Shown: positions 23,852 to 32,798 of the stretch, piece by piece
Layout: every line of letters begins with the position of its first letter
How positions within the stretch are numbered: the stretch's first letter is position 1
From: Microcaldota archaeon
Lineage (GTDB): Archaea; Micrarchaeota; Micrarchaeia; Micrarchaeales; Micrarchaeaceae
Direction: 5' to 3'
Assembly (NCBI GenBank): GCA_028866775.1
Contig: JAGWHK010000001.1
Coordinates: forward strand, 338,610 to 402,609
DNA: 64,000 nt
The notes under the pieces: generated by a model
Databases searched by the model: none
What the model was told of the DNA's origin: nothing
What the model saw: only the letters and a program-made list of their open reading frames with translations
Position numbers and translations under genes: made by a program

Positions 23852-25549
23852 ATGTTGTTAGACAAAATATTTGGACTTTTATTTGGGGAAAAGAGGCCGG
23901 TCGGCCTCTCCATACAGTTGGGGGAGATGAATTCGCTTATGGTAAAGGCAGGATTGAGGATCAAGGGCAGCGGCCCTTACGCAAGGTCATATGAGGGGGG
24001 TTATAGATGGAAAAAGGTGCGCGGGAAGGCATTCCTTCTTCCTTCTAAGGAGCCGAATCCCCATATCTTGGTGTCAGGAATGAGCGGGTTCGGAAAGAGC
24101 ATGTTCTTCAAGTCAGTTCTTGCAGACATAGTCAAGGCCGGCGTCTCTTGCATAGTGTTCGATGGCCACAACGAGCACAGGGAGGTGGTGCAGGGTTTGG
24201 GCGGGATTGTTCACGATTCGCGAAACGGGGGGATAAACTTGCTCTCGCTTGACGGTGCTACGGTGGCCGATAGAACTGCCAGCCTGACGGCTCTGCTGAG
24301 CAACGTATATGGGTTAGGGCACATCCAGTCAACGAAGCTTGGCCAGTGCCTGAAGTACACATACCGGAGATTCGGAGCGCGTGGGGGCAACGATAAGATG
24401 CTGAGGAAGGAACCCAAAGTTTCCGATCTGCTGTTCGAGATAAACATTTTTGTAAAGAACTCAAAGACAGCTAGCGAGGCTGCCTCGTTGGTGCACCTCT
24501 ACAGCAAGATATCTAACCTGAATACGCGGGCGTTCAATACTCCGGTCTTGGAAAATCTGAAGGGAGGAATAAATTCCTTTTCGATATCGGAAAGGATGAG
24601 CAAGGAGGCGCGGCTCATCTACATGGTGGAGCTCCTGGAAAGAGTGTATTCTGGAATGAAGGACGACCCCAAGGACGGCAAGATCAGGCAGTATATCATG
24701 ATTGACGAGTCGCAAGTCCTAATCAACGAATCCGAGGAATGCAGCGGTGTGATAACCAAGTTCATAGAGGAGGGAAGGAAATACGGAAGAGGGGTTATCA
24801 TAGTGACTCACATGTCATCGAGATTAAATAGGCAAATCGTAGCCAACGCATCAACATTCATGGCCTTCTATTCCAGGGAGCCATCGGAGGCGTCCTATGT
24901 CGCTAAGGTCATGACATCCAACTTCGACGCCGAGCAATCGGTAAGGTCAAAGCTCGCAACCCTTGGAGACGGAGAGGCAATGGTCATAAGCGCAAATAAC
25001 AGGACGCCGAAGGTCGTGTCGACTAAAGTCTTGCAGGGCAAAAGAGAGGCCCGCGGGGGTCTTGACTTGGTTGGCCTGCAGGCGTTAGCAGAGAAACCCA
25101 TACTCCTAAGGGACTTGTGCAGAGAATTTGGGATAGACGAATGGCAGGCGGCTACGATGGGAAGAGAGCTCGACACGTTTGAGTTTGGCGGGGAGAGATG
25201 GGTGATGAAAAAGTCGAACCCTGGAATTGAACACGAGGTCTTGGTAATGAAGATCCACTCGCTCCTGCAGCAATCTGGAGTTGAATCTTACATACATGAT
25301 AGGGCTAATGGCCCCGACATAGTGGTTTACCACGGAAGCGGCAAGATTGCAGTAGAGTACGAAACAGGCATGAAGGCCATGGAGGACACATTGGGGATGA
25401 TCAAAAAGAGGGATTCGGGGTACATGAAGACTGTTGTGGTGGTGAACGCCAATTCTTTGGAAAAGTATAGGGGCGCGCTTACAGATTCGAAATGGCAGGT
25501 TTTTGGACCGGATGAACTGGACAAGGCGGTGGCCGCATGCAAGGGCTAG
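23852..25549 (+). CDS. HerA/VirB4-like ATPase fused to nuclease-like C-terminal domain
   Basis: A 565-residue protein (ATG at 23852; a TTG 12 bases earlier is possible). Walker A is SGMSGFGKSM (about residues 75-84) and Walker B YIMIDESQ (about 285-292). The GRGVIIVTHMSSRL segment matches the sensor region of HerA/FtsK/VirB4 motors. Residues about 395-450 look like a winged helix (LLRDLCREFGIDEWQAATMGREL). The last 110 residues have a GPDIVVYHGSGKIAVEYETG core with an Asp and two Glu spaced as in PD-(D/E)xK nuclease folds, though the usual Lys is not evident. I infer a DNA-translocating or extracting motor linked to DNA processing. It overlaps the convergent peptidase gene by 4 bases. Confidence 0.85.
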   Translation: MLLDKIFGLLFGEKRPVGLSIQLGEMNSLMVKAGLRIKGSGPYARSYEGGYRWKKVRGKAFLLPSKEPNPHILVSGMSGFGKSMFFKSVLADIVKAGVSCIVFDGHNEHREVVQGLGGIVHDSRNGGINLLSLDGATVADRTASLTALLSNVYGLGHIQSTKLGQCLKYTYRRFGARGGNDKMLRKEPKVSDLLFEINIFVKNSKTASEAASLVHLYSKISNLNTRAFNTPVLENLKGGINSFSISERMSKEARLIYMVELLERVYSGMKDDPKDGKIRQYIMIDESQVLINESEECSGVITKFIEEGRKYGRGVIIVTHMSSRLNRQIVANASTFMAFYSREPSEASYVAKVMTSNFDAEQSVRSKLATLGDGEAMVISANNRTPKVVSTKVLQGKREARGGLDLVGLQALAEKPILLRDLCREFGIDEWQAATMGRELDTFEFGGERWVMKKSNPGIEHEVLVMKIHSLLQQSGVESYIHDRANGPDIVVYHGSGKIAVEYETGMKAMEDTLGMIKKRDSGYMKTVVVVNANSLEKYRGALTDSKWQVFGPDELDKAVAACKG

Positions 25550-26175
25550 TATTTCTTCCATTTGCCCTCGGAGACAACGTTTATCTTGCCGTCGACCCAG
25601 ACTATTCCCGAATTGTCGTCAAGCGCATAGAGTTCCCCGTCTAGCCGCCTTGCGCTTTTTCTCAGATTTGCATCCCTCACTTTTGGAAAGTATGGCGAAT
25701 TGAGATGCGGTCTGAAGTTGAAGTCCACGTAACCGAGTCCGGGAGGCGCATCATTTATGTCTTCGCCGTAGAGGTATTCCGGGGTGGCGGAGAGCCTCTT
25801 GCACAGTGCGATGCTCCCAGCGCTTATCCCAACATAGACCCTCTTCTTGAGGAGCTTGGGAAGCTCCTTCTCAAGACCGGATCTCCTGATCCACTTCACA
25901 AGATATGCAGTCCATCCCCCTCCGACGAATATAACGTTTGCTGCCTTGAGCCTCGGGAGCCACTCCCCTTTAGGCATCGCCGATATGTCGACTATGTCAG
26001 TTGGCCCAATTTTCTGGCACTGGTTGAAGTTTTCTATGAGCCAGTCCTTCTCGCCTTCTTCAAGGTTTGCCGCGGTCGGTATGAACGCTATCCTTATCCT
26101 TCCCCGAACCAGCCCCTTTAGCGCTTTCTCCAGCGATTTGTTGGTTATCCCTGATGAGGTAAGCATCAGTTTCAT
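25546..26175 (-). CDS. peptidase E-like (S51) protein
   Basis: A 209-residue alpha/beta protein of the dipeptidase E/cyanophycinase (S51) family, related to class I glutamine amidotransferases. The nucleophile elbow is VGISAGSIAL, with the preceding VIFVGGGWTAYLV loop and RIAFIPTAAN strand as in the family. A downstream GLGYVDFNFRPHLNSP supplies the His. Family members cleave Asp-X dipeptides. Length is slightly below the usual 225-235. ATG at 26175 is the first in-frame ATG of a plausible N terminus (MKLMLTSSG). Confidence 0.87.
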   Translation of the reverse strand: MKLMLTSSGITNKSLEKALKGLVRGRIRIAFIPTAANLEEGEKDWLIENFNQCQKIGPTDIVDISAMPKGEWLPRLKAANVIFVGGGWTAYLVKWIRRSGLEKELPKLLKKRVYVGISAGSIALCKRLSATPEYLYGEDINDAPPGLGYVDFNFRPHLNSPYFPKVRDANLRKSARRLDGELYALDDNSGIVWVDGKINVVSEGKWKKY

Positions 26176-26287
26176 GGCATCGCCCTATTATTGCTTGGTG
26201 GGTATTAATAGTGGTAGCATAAAGCAAGCTTTTAATACATTTGCGAGAGATAAATAACAGTTCTGCTTCTTACAGAAGGAGATTCGA

Positions 26288-26710
26288 ATGTCTAATGTAT
26301 ATGAGGTAAAGTCGGCGGACCTGGTAAGGATAGCCTCGCAAAGGCTCAAGGAGAAGATGAAGAAGCCCACCTATGTCGATTACGTCAAGTCGGGACCAAG
26401 CAAGGAGAGGGTTCCCCAGGACCGTGACTTCTGGTTCACAAGGTCGGCTTCCATACTGAGGCAGGTCTACCTCAATGGGCCGATTGGGGTCTCTAAGCTA
26501 AGGACCAGGTACGGCAGCAGGAAGGACCATGTCGTTCACAGGCACCACCACATGAAGGCAGGTGGCAGCATAATAAGGGACGCGCTGATAGAGCTGGAGA
26601 GACTCAAGCTCGTCCAGAACACCAAGGAGGGAAGAGTAATAACACCACAGGGCAGGTCGTTCCTTGACAAGATAGCAAACGAGCTCAAGGGCGCGCGAAG
26701 TGGTGCATGA
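26288..26710 (+). CDS. rps19e: ribosomal protein S19e
   Basis: A 140-residue small-subunit protein found in archaea and eukaryotes. The family pattern is clear: VYEVKSADLVRIASQRLKE, the YVDYVKSGPSKERVPQDRDFWFTRSASILRQVY core, and HHHMKAGGSIIRDALIELERLKLV in the winged-helix part. TATA-like TTTTAATAC lies about 60 bases upstream, and an AGGAGAT leader precedes the ATG. It opens the S19e-PDCD5-L39e-L31e-aIF6 operon, overlapping the next gene by 4 bases (ATGA). Confidence 0.97.
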   Translation: MSNVYEVKSADLVRIASQRLKEKMKKPTYVDYVKSGPSKERVPQDRDFWFTRSASILRQVYLNGPIGVSKLRTRYGSRKDHVVHRHHHMKAGGSIIRDALIELERLKLVQNTKEGRVITPQGRSFLDKIANELKGARSGA

Positions 26711-27015
26711 TGGAGAATGAGGAGGAGCAGTACCAGAAGAAGCTGCAGAAGAGATATCAGGAGGCCATAAAGAGGGCCCAGGTAGAGCAGCAGATGGCTG
26801 AGATCGCCAAGCGCATGCTTGACGCAAACGCATATGAGAGGCTGACAAACATAAAGAGCTCGAACCCCATGCTTTACAGGCAGATGGTTAGCATGCTGAT
26901 ATCGCTCGCGCAGCAGAACAGGGTCCAGGGCAAGATAACAGAATCGCAGTTCAGGTCGCTGCTCGAGAGGCTCACATACAAGGAGGATACAAAGATAGAA
27001 TTCAGGCACAAGTGA
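26707..27015 (+). CDS. PDCD5/TFAR19-family DNA-binding protein
   Basis: A 102-residue helical protein of the PDCD5 family, usually encoded beside S19e and L39e in archaea. The signature is the charged N-terminal helix, then MAEIAKRMLDANAYERLTNIK and LISLAQQNRVQGKITESQFRSLLERL. Archaeal members bind DNA weakly in vitro; the cellular role is not settled. The ATGA overlap with S19e shows translational coupling. Confidence 0.95.
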   Translation: MMENEEEQYQKKLQKRYQEAIKRAQVEQQMAEIAKRMLDANAYERLTNIKSSNPMLYRQMVSMLISLAQQNRVQGKITESQFRSLLERLTYKEDTKIEFRHK

Positions 27016-27019
27016 TGCT

Positions 27020-27178
27020 ATGACTAAGAAGACGGGAGACGAGAAGAGAAAGCTTGGGAAGATGCTAAAGAGGAACCGGAGAATGCCGGTACTCGCTACG
27101 ATAAGGACCCATAGGAGGCTCCAGTTCAACATGTTCAGCAGGGACTGGAGGCACAGGAAGATAAAGAAGGTGTCATGA
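27020..27178 (+). CDS. rpl39e: ribosomal protein L39e
   Basis: A 52-residue, very basic protein. KKLGKMLKRNRRMPVLATIRTHRR-type sequence and the final FSRDWRHRKIKK are diagnostic of L39e, which lines the peptide exit tunnel. ATG at 27020 lies 4 bases after the PDCD5 stop. The next gene (L31e) starts directly after its TGA. It is shorter than usual annotation cutoffs, so it is easily missed. Confidence 0.96.
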   Translation: MTKKTGDEKRKLGKMLKRNRRMPVLATIRTHRRLQFNMFSRDWRHRKIKKVS

Positions 27179-27562
27179 ATGGCCGACAGATTGCTTACGA
27201 TAAACCTCAGGAACTACCTAGTTAGGCAGCCGGTCAGGAGGAGGCACATGAGGCTGGCCAGGTATGTGAGGAACAGGATAGCCCACTACGTCAAGGTGGA
27301 GGAGGAAAAGGTCAAGATCAGCAAGGAGCTCAACAACCTCATGGTTAAGAGCTACTCAAAGAGCATGCTCCCCCTTAAGGTTAATGTCAAGATAGAGAAT
27401 GGCACAGCAACAGCCAGCCCCTTCACCCAGAAGAAGGAGGGGGCTGCGGCGCCTGCGCAGCAGTCAAGGCAGGGAGCCGCAAAGACGGCCCCGATCCAGA
27501 AAGCCGAGAAGAAGGCTGAGGCCAAGGCAGAAGCCAAGCCCTCGACTTCGGCAAAGAAGTAG
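27179..27562 (+). CDS. rpl31e: ribosomal protein L31e with Ala/Lys-rich tail
   Basis: A 127-residue protein. Residues 1-85 are L31e (LTINLRNYLVRQPVRRRHMRLARYVRNRIAHYVKVEEEKVKIS, then the KVNVKIENGTATASPF strand). Residues 86-127 are a low-complexity Ala/Lys/Glu/Gln tail absent from most L31e proteins (typical length about 85-95). The start abuts the L39e stop. The tail may contact rRNA or other factors near the exit tunnel; this is inference. Confidence 0.96.
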   Translation: MADRLLTINLRNYLVRQPVRRRHMRLARYVRNRIAHYVKVEEEKVKISKELNNLMVKSYSKSMLPLKVNVKIENGTATASPFTQKKEGAAAPAQQSRQGAAKTAPIQKAEKKAEAKAEAKPSTSAKK

Positions 27563-27571
27563 CTGGTGGCC

Positions 27572-28243
27572 ATGGATGCGGCCAAGTGCAGGATAAGTGG
27601 AAGCGACTATGCAGGCGTCTTCTGCAGCGCGTCGGACAGGCTGATCCTAGTTCCCTTAAGCCTCAGCAGGAAAGAGAGGGAGGTCCTCTCTAGCACCCTA
27701 CACGCTGAAATAGTAGATGCGAGCGTTGGCGAGTCAAATCTGGTTGGTTTGTTCTCAAAAGTCAACTCGAGCGGCATAATACTATCAAACCTCACGACTG
27801 ACAGCGAGGTGAGGACCATAAGAGACAGGTCTGGCGGACGGAACGTGGAGGTGCTGCATAGCAGCATAAACGCGATCGGCAGCAACATCCTGGCAAATGA
27901 CAGGATAGCGATTGTAAATGAGGAGTACTCAGATGTCGCGCTGAAGCAGATATCCGACGTGCTCGGAGTGGAGACAGTTAGGGCAGAGGCGGGGGGCTTC
28001 AAAACCGTAGGAGCCAACAACATACTCACCAACTCGGGCCTCGTGATAAACAACAGGGCCACTGACCTTGATCAGAGTGCCTGGGAGGAGATGACCGGCT
28101 TCAAGACCATAAGGACCACTGCCAATACTGGCGCCCTTGCGATCGGCCTAGCAGCTGTTGCGAACTCCAATGGAGTGGTAGCAGGGGAGGAGACTACTGG
28201 GTTCGAGCTCAACAGGATCCTGCAGGGCCTGGAACCTCAGTGA
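27572..28243 (+). CDS. eif6: translation initiation factor aIF6
   Basis: A 223-residue pentein-fold anti-association factor that binds the large subunit. The repeated beta/alpha units are visible: VPLSLSRKEREVL, NLVGLFSKVNSSGIILSNLTTDSEV, NCLVANDRIA-like ILANDRIAIVNEEY, VGANNILTNSGLVINNRAT and GALAIGLAAVANSNGVVAGEETTGFEL. ATG at 27572 is preferred over the GTG two codons earlier; GCTGGTGGCC precedes it. It closes the S19e operon, as is common in archaea. Confidence 0.96.
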   Translation: MDAAKCRISGSDYAGVFCSASDRLILVPLSLSRKEREVLSSTLHAEIVDASVGESNLVGLFSKVNSSGIILSNLTTDSEVRTIRDRSGGRNVEVLHSSINAIGSNILANDRIAIVNEEYSDVALKQISDVLGVETVRAEAGGFKTVGANNILTNSGLVINNRATDLDQSAWEEMTGFKTIRTTANTGALAIGLAAVANSNGVVAGEETTGFELNRILQGLEPQ

Positions 28244-28246
28244 CTC

Positions 28247-28447
28247 TCATACTGGGACCTCTCTTAACAGCCCCATATTGTTCCTGCGCCTTGTTGCAGC
28301 ACCCCTCTGCTGCGGAGTCAGGGCGGGCATCACATAAGTCGATCCCTCCCACGTGCCGGCAAGCTGATTCTCGCCTCTGGGCCTTAAGGCCCCATTTTTT
28401 GTTCCTTGAGAACCTTCGGATTCTCTGATTTTTAATCTAGCCATCAT
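28247..28447 (-). CDS. small basic protein, unknown
   Basis: A 66-residue frame, not recognised, Arg/Gly/Gln-rich with no membrane helix. Support comes from upstream signals: TATTATATCC (about 28486-28495) is followed some 25 bases on by a leader containing GGGGTGTC just before ATGATG. It converges on aIF6 with a 3-base gap. Against it, a perfect palindrome GGGCCTTAAGGCCC (28379-28392) followed by CATTTTTT on the plus strand lies inside and might be a terminator for the aIF6 operon. Confidence 0.5.
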   Translation of the reverse strand: MMARLKIRESEGSQGTKNGALRPRGENQLAGTWEGSTYVMPALTPQQRGAATRRRNNMGLLREVPV

Positions 28448-28673
28448 GACACCCCAAGCCCGAGAAAAAAAGAGTGTTGGGCTCAGGATATAATAAGCAG
28501 GACCTTGACAAGGGCTATGCTAGAGGAAAGAGACAGAACAGCGCTTTTCGGTTGCGAGTTCATGTGTTCGCCCTATGTGCTTGATTATTTAGCAATTGGG
28601 GTGGTATTAAAGGCTTTTGTGCAGGGGGTTAGCAACCCTTTTATAATGCTGGAGCGAAATATTATATGATCGT

Positions 28674-29102
28674 ATGGCAGACAACAAAGGCAGCGGAAGG
28701 AAGCTGACAAGGGAGGAGCTGGCCTACGTGCAACAGGTGTACCAAAACCAGTACGTGATGACTGGCAATGCGATAAACGCCGCGCTTGGGGAGCTCCAGG
28801 AACTCAGTTCGGCCGGAAAGGCGCTGGAGGAGATTGGAATGGTCTCTGGGAAGGCGTCGCTGTCAGGCATAGGGGGGGATTTCTACCTGAAGTCGAAGAT
28901 CGAAACCAACACCAAGGTCTTGGTAGGGATCGGGGCGGGCTTCCTGGTTGAGAAGGAGATAGACGCGGCCAGGGAGACCATAAAAGCAAGGGTTGACGCA
29001 AAGAACGAGATGGTAAACAAGCTTGTCAAGAGCAGGAAGGAGATCGAGGCGGCTATGCTGGGGATGCAGTCGGGCTCGGAGCCCAATCAGAGCAGTGAAT
29101 AG
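28674..29102 (+). CDS. pfdA: prefoldin subunit alpha
   Basis: A 142-residue subunit of the hexameric prefoldin chaperone. Two coiled-coil helices (about 12-60 and 95-135) flank a beta hairpin region (KASLSGIGGDFYLKSKIETNTKVLVGIGAGFLVEK), the standard alpha-class arrangement with two hairpins. A TATA-like stretch (ATATTATATG) is immediately upstream, and TTTTATAATG is at about 28639. FtsY starts 1 base after its stop, a conserved archaeal gene pair. Confidence 0.95.
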   Translation: MADNKGSGRKLTREELAYVQQVYQNQYVMTGNAINAALGELQELSSAGKALEEIGMVSGKASLSGIGGDFYLKSKIETNTKVLVGIGAGFLVEKEIDAARETIKARVDAKNEMVNKLVKSRKEIEAAMLGMQSGSEPNQSSE

Positions 29103-29103
29103 G

Positions 29104-30291
29104 ATGTTTGAAGGCTTAAGGAAGAAATTCTCTGAAGTGATAAAGGGGTTTGTCAAGAAGGAGGAGCAGTCGGCAGAGCAGCAGGTTGAACCACCAAAGC
29201 AGGAACCTGGACCTGCAGTTCAGATCCGGCCGAAAGCGGAGGCCAAAAAGGAAGAGCCGAAGGCCGTACAGCGTGTGGAAAAGCCAGTGCAGGCACCAAA
29301 ACCCCAGGTTCAGGAAGTGCACAAGTCCGCACCTAAGCAGGATGCCAAGACCGAGAAACCAACTACCCGGGAGAAAAAGGAGGACATGGTAAAAGTGTCG
29401 CTCGTCACGAAGGTCAAAAAAGCGGTGTTCGGATCGGTGGTGCTAAGCGATGCAGAGATAGAGCGATTACTTTCTAGCCTCAAGGTGTCCATGCTTGAAT
29501 CAGATGTAGCTTTTGACGTCGCGGATAACTTCATAGGTGATCTTGGGACCAGACTGAAGGGGAAGAGAATCGAGTCCAGGAGCATAAACGATGAGGTTGT
29601 ATCGGAGGTCAGGCGGGCCTTGCTTGATACCCTGCAGAAAGGCTCTCCTGGCTTCAGCTTTGATGAAAGGGTAAGATCGGGAGGCGGCGAACCGTTTGTC
29701 ATACTTTTCCTTGGTCCCAACGGAACCGGCAAGACGACCACGATAGCCAAGATAGCGAGCAGGCTCAAGAAGGGAGGGGTCAGCTCTGTGATATCGGCAA
29801 GCGACACCTTCAGGGCGGCCGCGATAGAGCAGATGGAGCATCACGCGAACAGAATCGGTGTCCCGATAATAAAGAGCGTCTACGGTGCGGACCCCGCGAG
29901 CATAGCCTTCGACGCTGTTGCATATGCTAGGGCGCGCAAGGTGGATGTGGTATTGATAGACAGCGCAGGGAGGCAGGAGACCAACCCCAGCCTGATAAGG
30001 GAGATGGAGAAGATGGTGAGGGTGGCAAAGCCGAGCATGATAATATTCGTAGGGGAGAGCACTGCCGGAAACGCGATAGCCAACCAGATAGTAGAGTTCG
30101 GGAGGCACATGAAGATAGACGGGATAGTGCTCACAAAGCTTGACTGCGATGCGAAGGGCGGGGGAGCCCTGTCCATATCGCACCTTACCGGGATACCCAT
30201 ACTCTTCTTTGGGGTTGGCGAGGGGTACGATGCCCTCGTTGACTACACGCCGGAATTCATAGCCGACGCGATACTGCCTAAGGCAGAGTAA
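29104..30291 (+). CDS. ftsY: signal recognition particle receptor FtsY
   Basis: A 395-residue SRP GTPase that docks SRP54 at the membrane. Residues 1-90 are a charged Glu/Lys/Pro-rich A region. The N domain (about 95-180) precedes the G domain: P-loop GPNGTGKTTTIAK, SASDTFRAAAIEQ, DSAGRQE and TKLDCDAKGGGAL, then GVGEGYDAL. ATG at 29104 follows the prefoldin stop at once; upstream in-frame starts overlap prefoldin and lack family residues. The SRP RNA of the same pathway lies about 5 kb downstream. Confidence 0.97.
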   Translation: MFEGLRKKFSEVIKGFVKKEEQSAEQQVEPPKQEPGPAVQIRPKAEAKKEEPKAVQRVEKPVQAPKPQVQEVHKSAPKQDAKTEKPTTREKKEDMVKVSLVTKVKKAVFGSVVLSDAEIERLLSSLKVSMLESDVAFDVADNFIGDLGTRLKGKRIESRSINDEVVSEVRRALLDTLQKGSPGFSFDERVRSGGGEPFVILFLGPNGTGKTTTIAKIASRLKKGGVSSVISASDTFRAAAIEQMEHHANRIGVPIIKSVYGADPASIAFDAVAYARARKVDVVLIDSAGRQETNPSLIREMEKMVRVAKPSMIIFVGESTAGNAIANQIVEFGRHMKIDGIVLTKLDCDAKGGGALSISHLTGIPILFFGVGEGYDALVDYTPEFIADAILPKAE

Positions 30292-30356
30292 TGGATGTAA
30301 CCTGCCACACGGCGGATAGGATTAATAGCTTTGCCTGGATTATAGTAGGGATTAGG

Positions 30357-31676
30357 ATGGACATCAGACTTCTCAGGATAGAGGACGCGGTCCTTGAAAG
30401 CCTGGTCGGCAAATTCAACGATATCACTGACCCAGAGGACAGGAAGGAGATAGTGACCGATACCGCAAGGCAGATAGACGGTACCCTCACCGATGATGAG
30501 GTTGAGACCCTCTACAACGACATAAATGACATAGGGGTCGTCAGCAAGCTGATCTACGACGAAGAGATAGAGGACATAATGATAAACAACACCCTTAACA
30601 TATTCGTCACCAGCACCAAGCTGGGGGAGATAAAGCTCGACCAGAGGATAAAAACCAAGGAGGAGCTCTCCAGATTCGTAGGCAAGATAAAGCTGTACGC
30701 GACCAACATGGAATACGGGGGCAGGATATTCGACGTACAGATGCCAAGCAAGAGCAGGGCAAACGTCGTGGCATCGCCGCTTGGCTACAACATAACCATA
30801 AGGAACTTCAAAAAGGTAACGCTCAGCATACTCGACCTGATAAACTCAGGAACCCTAGACTACCAGATGGCAGCCAGGCTCTGGCTCTACGTTGACGGGC
30901 TGAAGATAAGGCCCGCGAACCTGCTGATCGGTGGGATACCAAGCGCCGGCAAGACGACCCTTCTCAATGCGATGTTCTCGTTCTTCAGGCCGGAACAGAG
31001 AATCATAACCATAGAGGAAACCTATGAGCTGAACACACACATGCAGGAGAACTGCGTGAACCTCCAGACGAGCGAGGACCTGCCCATGGAAGCGCTTGTC
31101 AAGACGGCGTTGAGAATGAGGCCGGACATGATAATAGTTGGAGAGGTCAGGGGCACTGAGGCGAACGACATGATGACGGCGATGAACATAGGAAAGATCG
31201 CTATGGGGACAATCCACGCCTCATCGTCCAGGGACATAGTAAACAGGCTGGAGCACACCCCGATGAAGGTGCCCACAGACATAATACCGGTCATCGACGT
31301 GCTCATAACCGCATCGATAGTAAGGGCGGGGAACAGCAAGGCACCGATCAGGAAGATAACCCAGGTGTCAGAGATATCCGGCATGGAGACCAACGTGCTC
31401 CTGTCTGACCTCTACAAGTTCGATTACAAGACCATGAAGGGCACGCCGATACTGCCAAGCGTCACCTATAGGGACATGCTGGCGAAGCTGGCGGGCGTCG
31501 CCCCCACAGATATACTTTCGGAGGAGCTGGTGAGGGCCACCATATTGCAGAAGCTCAACGAGACTGGTAAAAGGGACATAAAGAAGATAAGCGAGACCGT
31601 GAGGGACTACTACTTCGGCCCGGACGAGACCCTCAAGAAGCTCGGGATAAACGGCGAGCCCGCGATAAGGATATAG
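30357..31676 (+). CDS. second secretion ATPase of FlaI/VirB11 family
   Basis: A 439-residue ATPase (ATG at 30357 after GGGATTAGG; an ATG at 30291 overlapping the FtsY stop in TAATG would add 22 residues). Motifs are IGGIPSAGKTTLLN (Walker A), ITIEETYELN, RMRPDMIIVGEVRGTEA (Walker B) and GTIHASSSRDIVNRL. It differs clearly from the ATPase at 8893 and has no T2SSF gene beside it. It may serve another pilus or secretion platform encoded elsewhere, or share the platform proteins. Placement behind FtsY is suggestive of envelope biogenesis only. Confidence 0.92.
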   Translation: MDIRLLRIEDAVLESLVGKFNDITDPEDRKEIVTDTARQIDGTLTDDEVETLYNDINDIGVVSKLIYDEEIEDIMINNTLNIFVTSTKLGEIKLDQRIKTKEELSRFVGKIKLYATNMEYGGRIFDVQMPSKSRANVVASPLGYNITIRNFKKVTLSILDLINSGTLDYQMAARLWLYVDGLKIRPANLLIGGIPSAGKTTLLNAMFSFFRPEQRIITIEETYELNTHMQENCVNLQTSEDLPMEALVKTALRMRPDMIIVGEVRGTEANDMMTAMNIGKIAMGTIHASSSRDIVNRLEHTPMKVPTDIIPVIDVLITASIVRAGNSKAPIRKITQVSEISGMETNVLLSDLYKFDYKTMKGTPILPSVTYRDMLAKLAGVAPTDILSEELVRATILQKLNETGKRDIKKISETVRDYYFGPDETLKKLGINGEPAIRI

Positions 31677-32798
31677 TTACGGTAGCCACTCCTTGTTCCT
31701 TATCTTTTCCTTGATGTAGTCGTCAACAAAGGTGAGCCTGGGACCCTGCAGCGTGTCCTGCTCAAGCTTGAGCTTAGTCTTTAGGACCATCTTGAGCTCA
31801 TCAACCCACTCCTTGTGGCGGTTGATCCATTGGTAGTTAAGCATCTCCTGCGCCCTCTTGAGGTCAACCTCGGTTGCCTTCATCGTCATCTTGTTGAGGA
31901 AGTCGTACTTCTTGAGGTCCGACATCGTAACCCCGAGGAACTTGGCCTCAGGTGTGGCTATCGAGTTACCCATGTAAGCGAGGTTTATGCTCCCCGTCTT
32001 GATGGTCCAATATATGTACCATCCCCATGCGTCGCCATCGTTGAAAACATAGACTGGAAGACCCATATCGGCCAGCTTCCTGATCAGCCTTCTTGTTCCC
32101 CTTGCCGCCTGGCCCTGAGGCGATATTAGTATCATGTTCTCCTTTTTCCAGAGAAGGTCCTCGTTGAGCCTCTGCCAGAGGGCGTCCTTCTCCACCACGA
32201 GCACGCTCTTTGCCTTCACGTCTACGAAATCGATCTCGTTGTCAACATCGCTTGGTATCGCCCACCCGCTCCTTCCGAGCTTGCTTGCATCAATCTCCTG
32301 CCTCTCGCCACCAAAGGTGTCCATCACCTTCAGGTTCCCTGCGAGGACTCCCTTCCTGTTGGCATTGAGGTTGAGATCCTCCCTCTTTATGTCGAGGGCA
32401 GCCTCGAGGTCCTCGATGAGTGGATTTGACTCGGCCTGCTCGTTGAATATGTTCTCGTCGACATCCTCGCCGAGCGAGTACTTCAGCTGGTAGAACAGTC
32501 CCCTTATCGTGGTGTGGAGGTTCTCGTTTATGAACTTGTGGCACTTCGCCGCTATCGCCACTGTCTGCATGAACCTCTTGGACTGAGCCGTGTTGACAAA
32601 GCTGCGCTCCTCCCTCTGGTCGCCAAGCTTTATGATCCCCTTCTTCTCGTCGTATATGACGTTGCTGCGGCCCCTTGCCATGGTGGAGAACGTGGGATTT
32701 TCCATCCCCTCGATCTCCTTGACTATCCCCTTGCCGAACCTCTCAAGCTTCTCCTTGGACTCGGCTGCTGTCTGCTCTGAGGCACCCTTTCTCTTCAA
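31677..32798 (-). CDS. top6A: type IIB DNA topoisomerase VI subunit A
   Basis: A 373-residue Spo11/Top6A protein that makes double-strand DNA breaks through a Tyr. The 5Y-CAP region has [12 protein letters not shown], where the Tyr after Phe is the catalytic candidate. The TOPRIM metal site is [11 protein letters not shown] (Glu) and [12 protein letters not shown] (Asp-x-Asp). [17 protein letters not shown] and [19 protein letters not shown] also match. Archaeal top6A is usually next to top6B; here the neighbour is lonB, with a 4-base overlap, and no top6B is in the window. The gene abuts the convergent ATPase with no gap. Confidence 0.95.
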   Translation of the reverse strand: MKRKGASEQTAAESKEKLERFGKGIVKEIEGMENPTFSTMARGRSNVIYDEKKGIIKLGDQREERSFVNTAQSKRFMQTVAIAAKCHKFINENLHTTIRGLFYQLKYSLGEDVDENIFNEQAESNPLIEDLEAALDIKREDLNLNANRKGVLAGNLKVMDTFGGERQEIDASKLGRSGWAIPSDVDNEIDFVDVKAKSVLVVEKDALWQRLNEDLLWKKENMILISPQGQAARGTRRLIRKLADMGLPVYVFNDGDAWGWYIYWTIKTGSINLAYMGNSIATPEAKFLGVTMSDLKKYDFLNKMTMKATEVDLKRAQEMLNYQWINRHKEWVDELKMVLKTKLKLEQDTLQGPRLTFVDDYIKEKIRNKEWLP

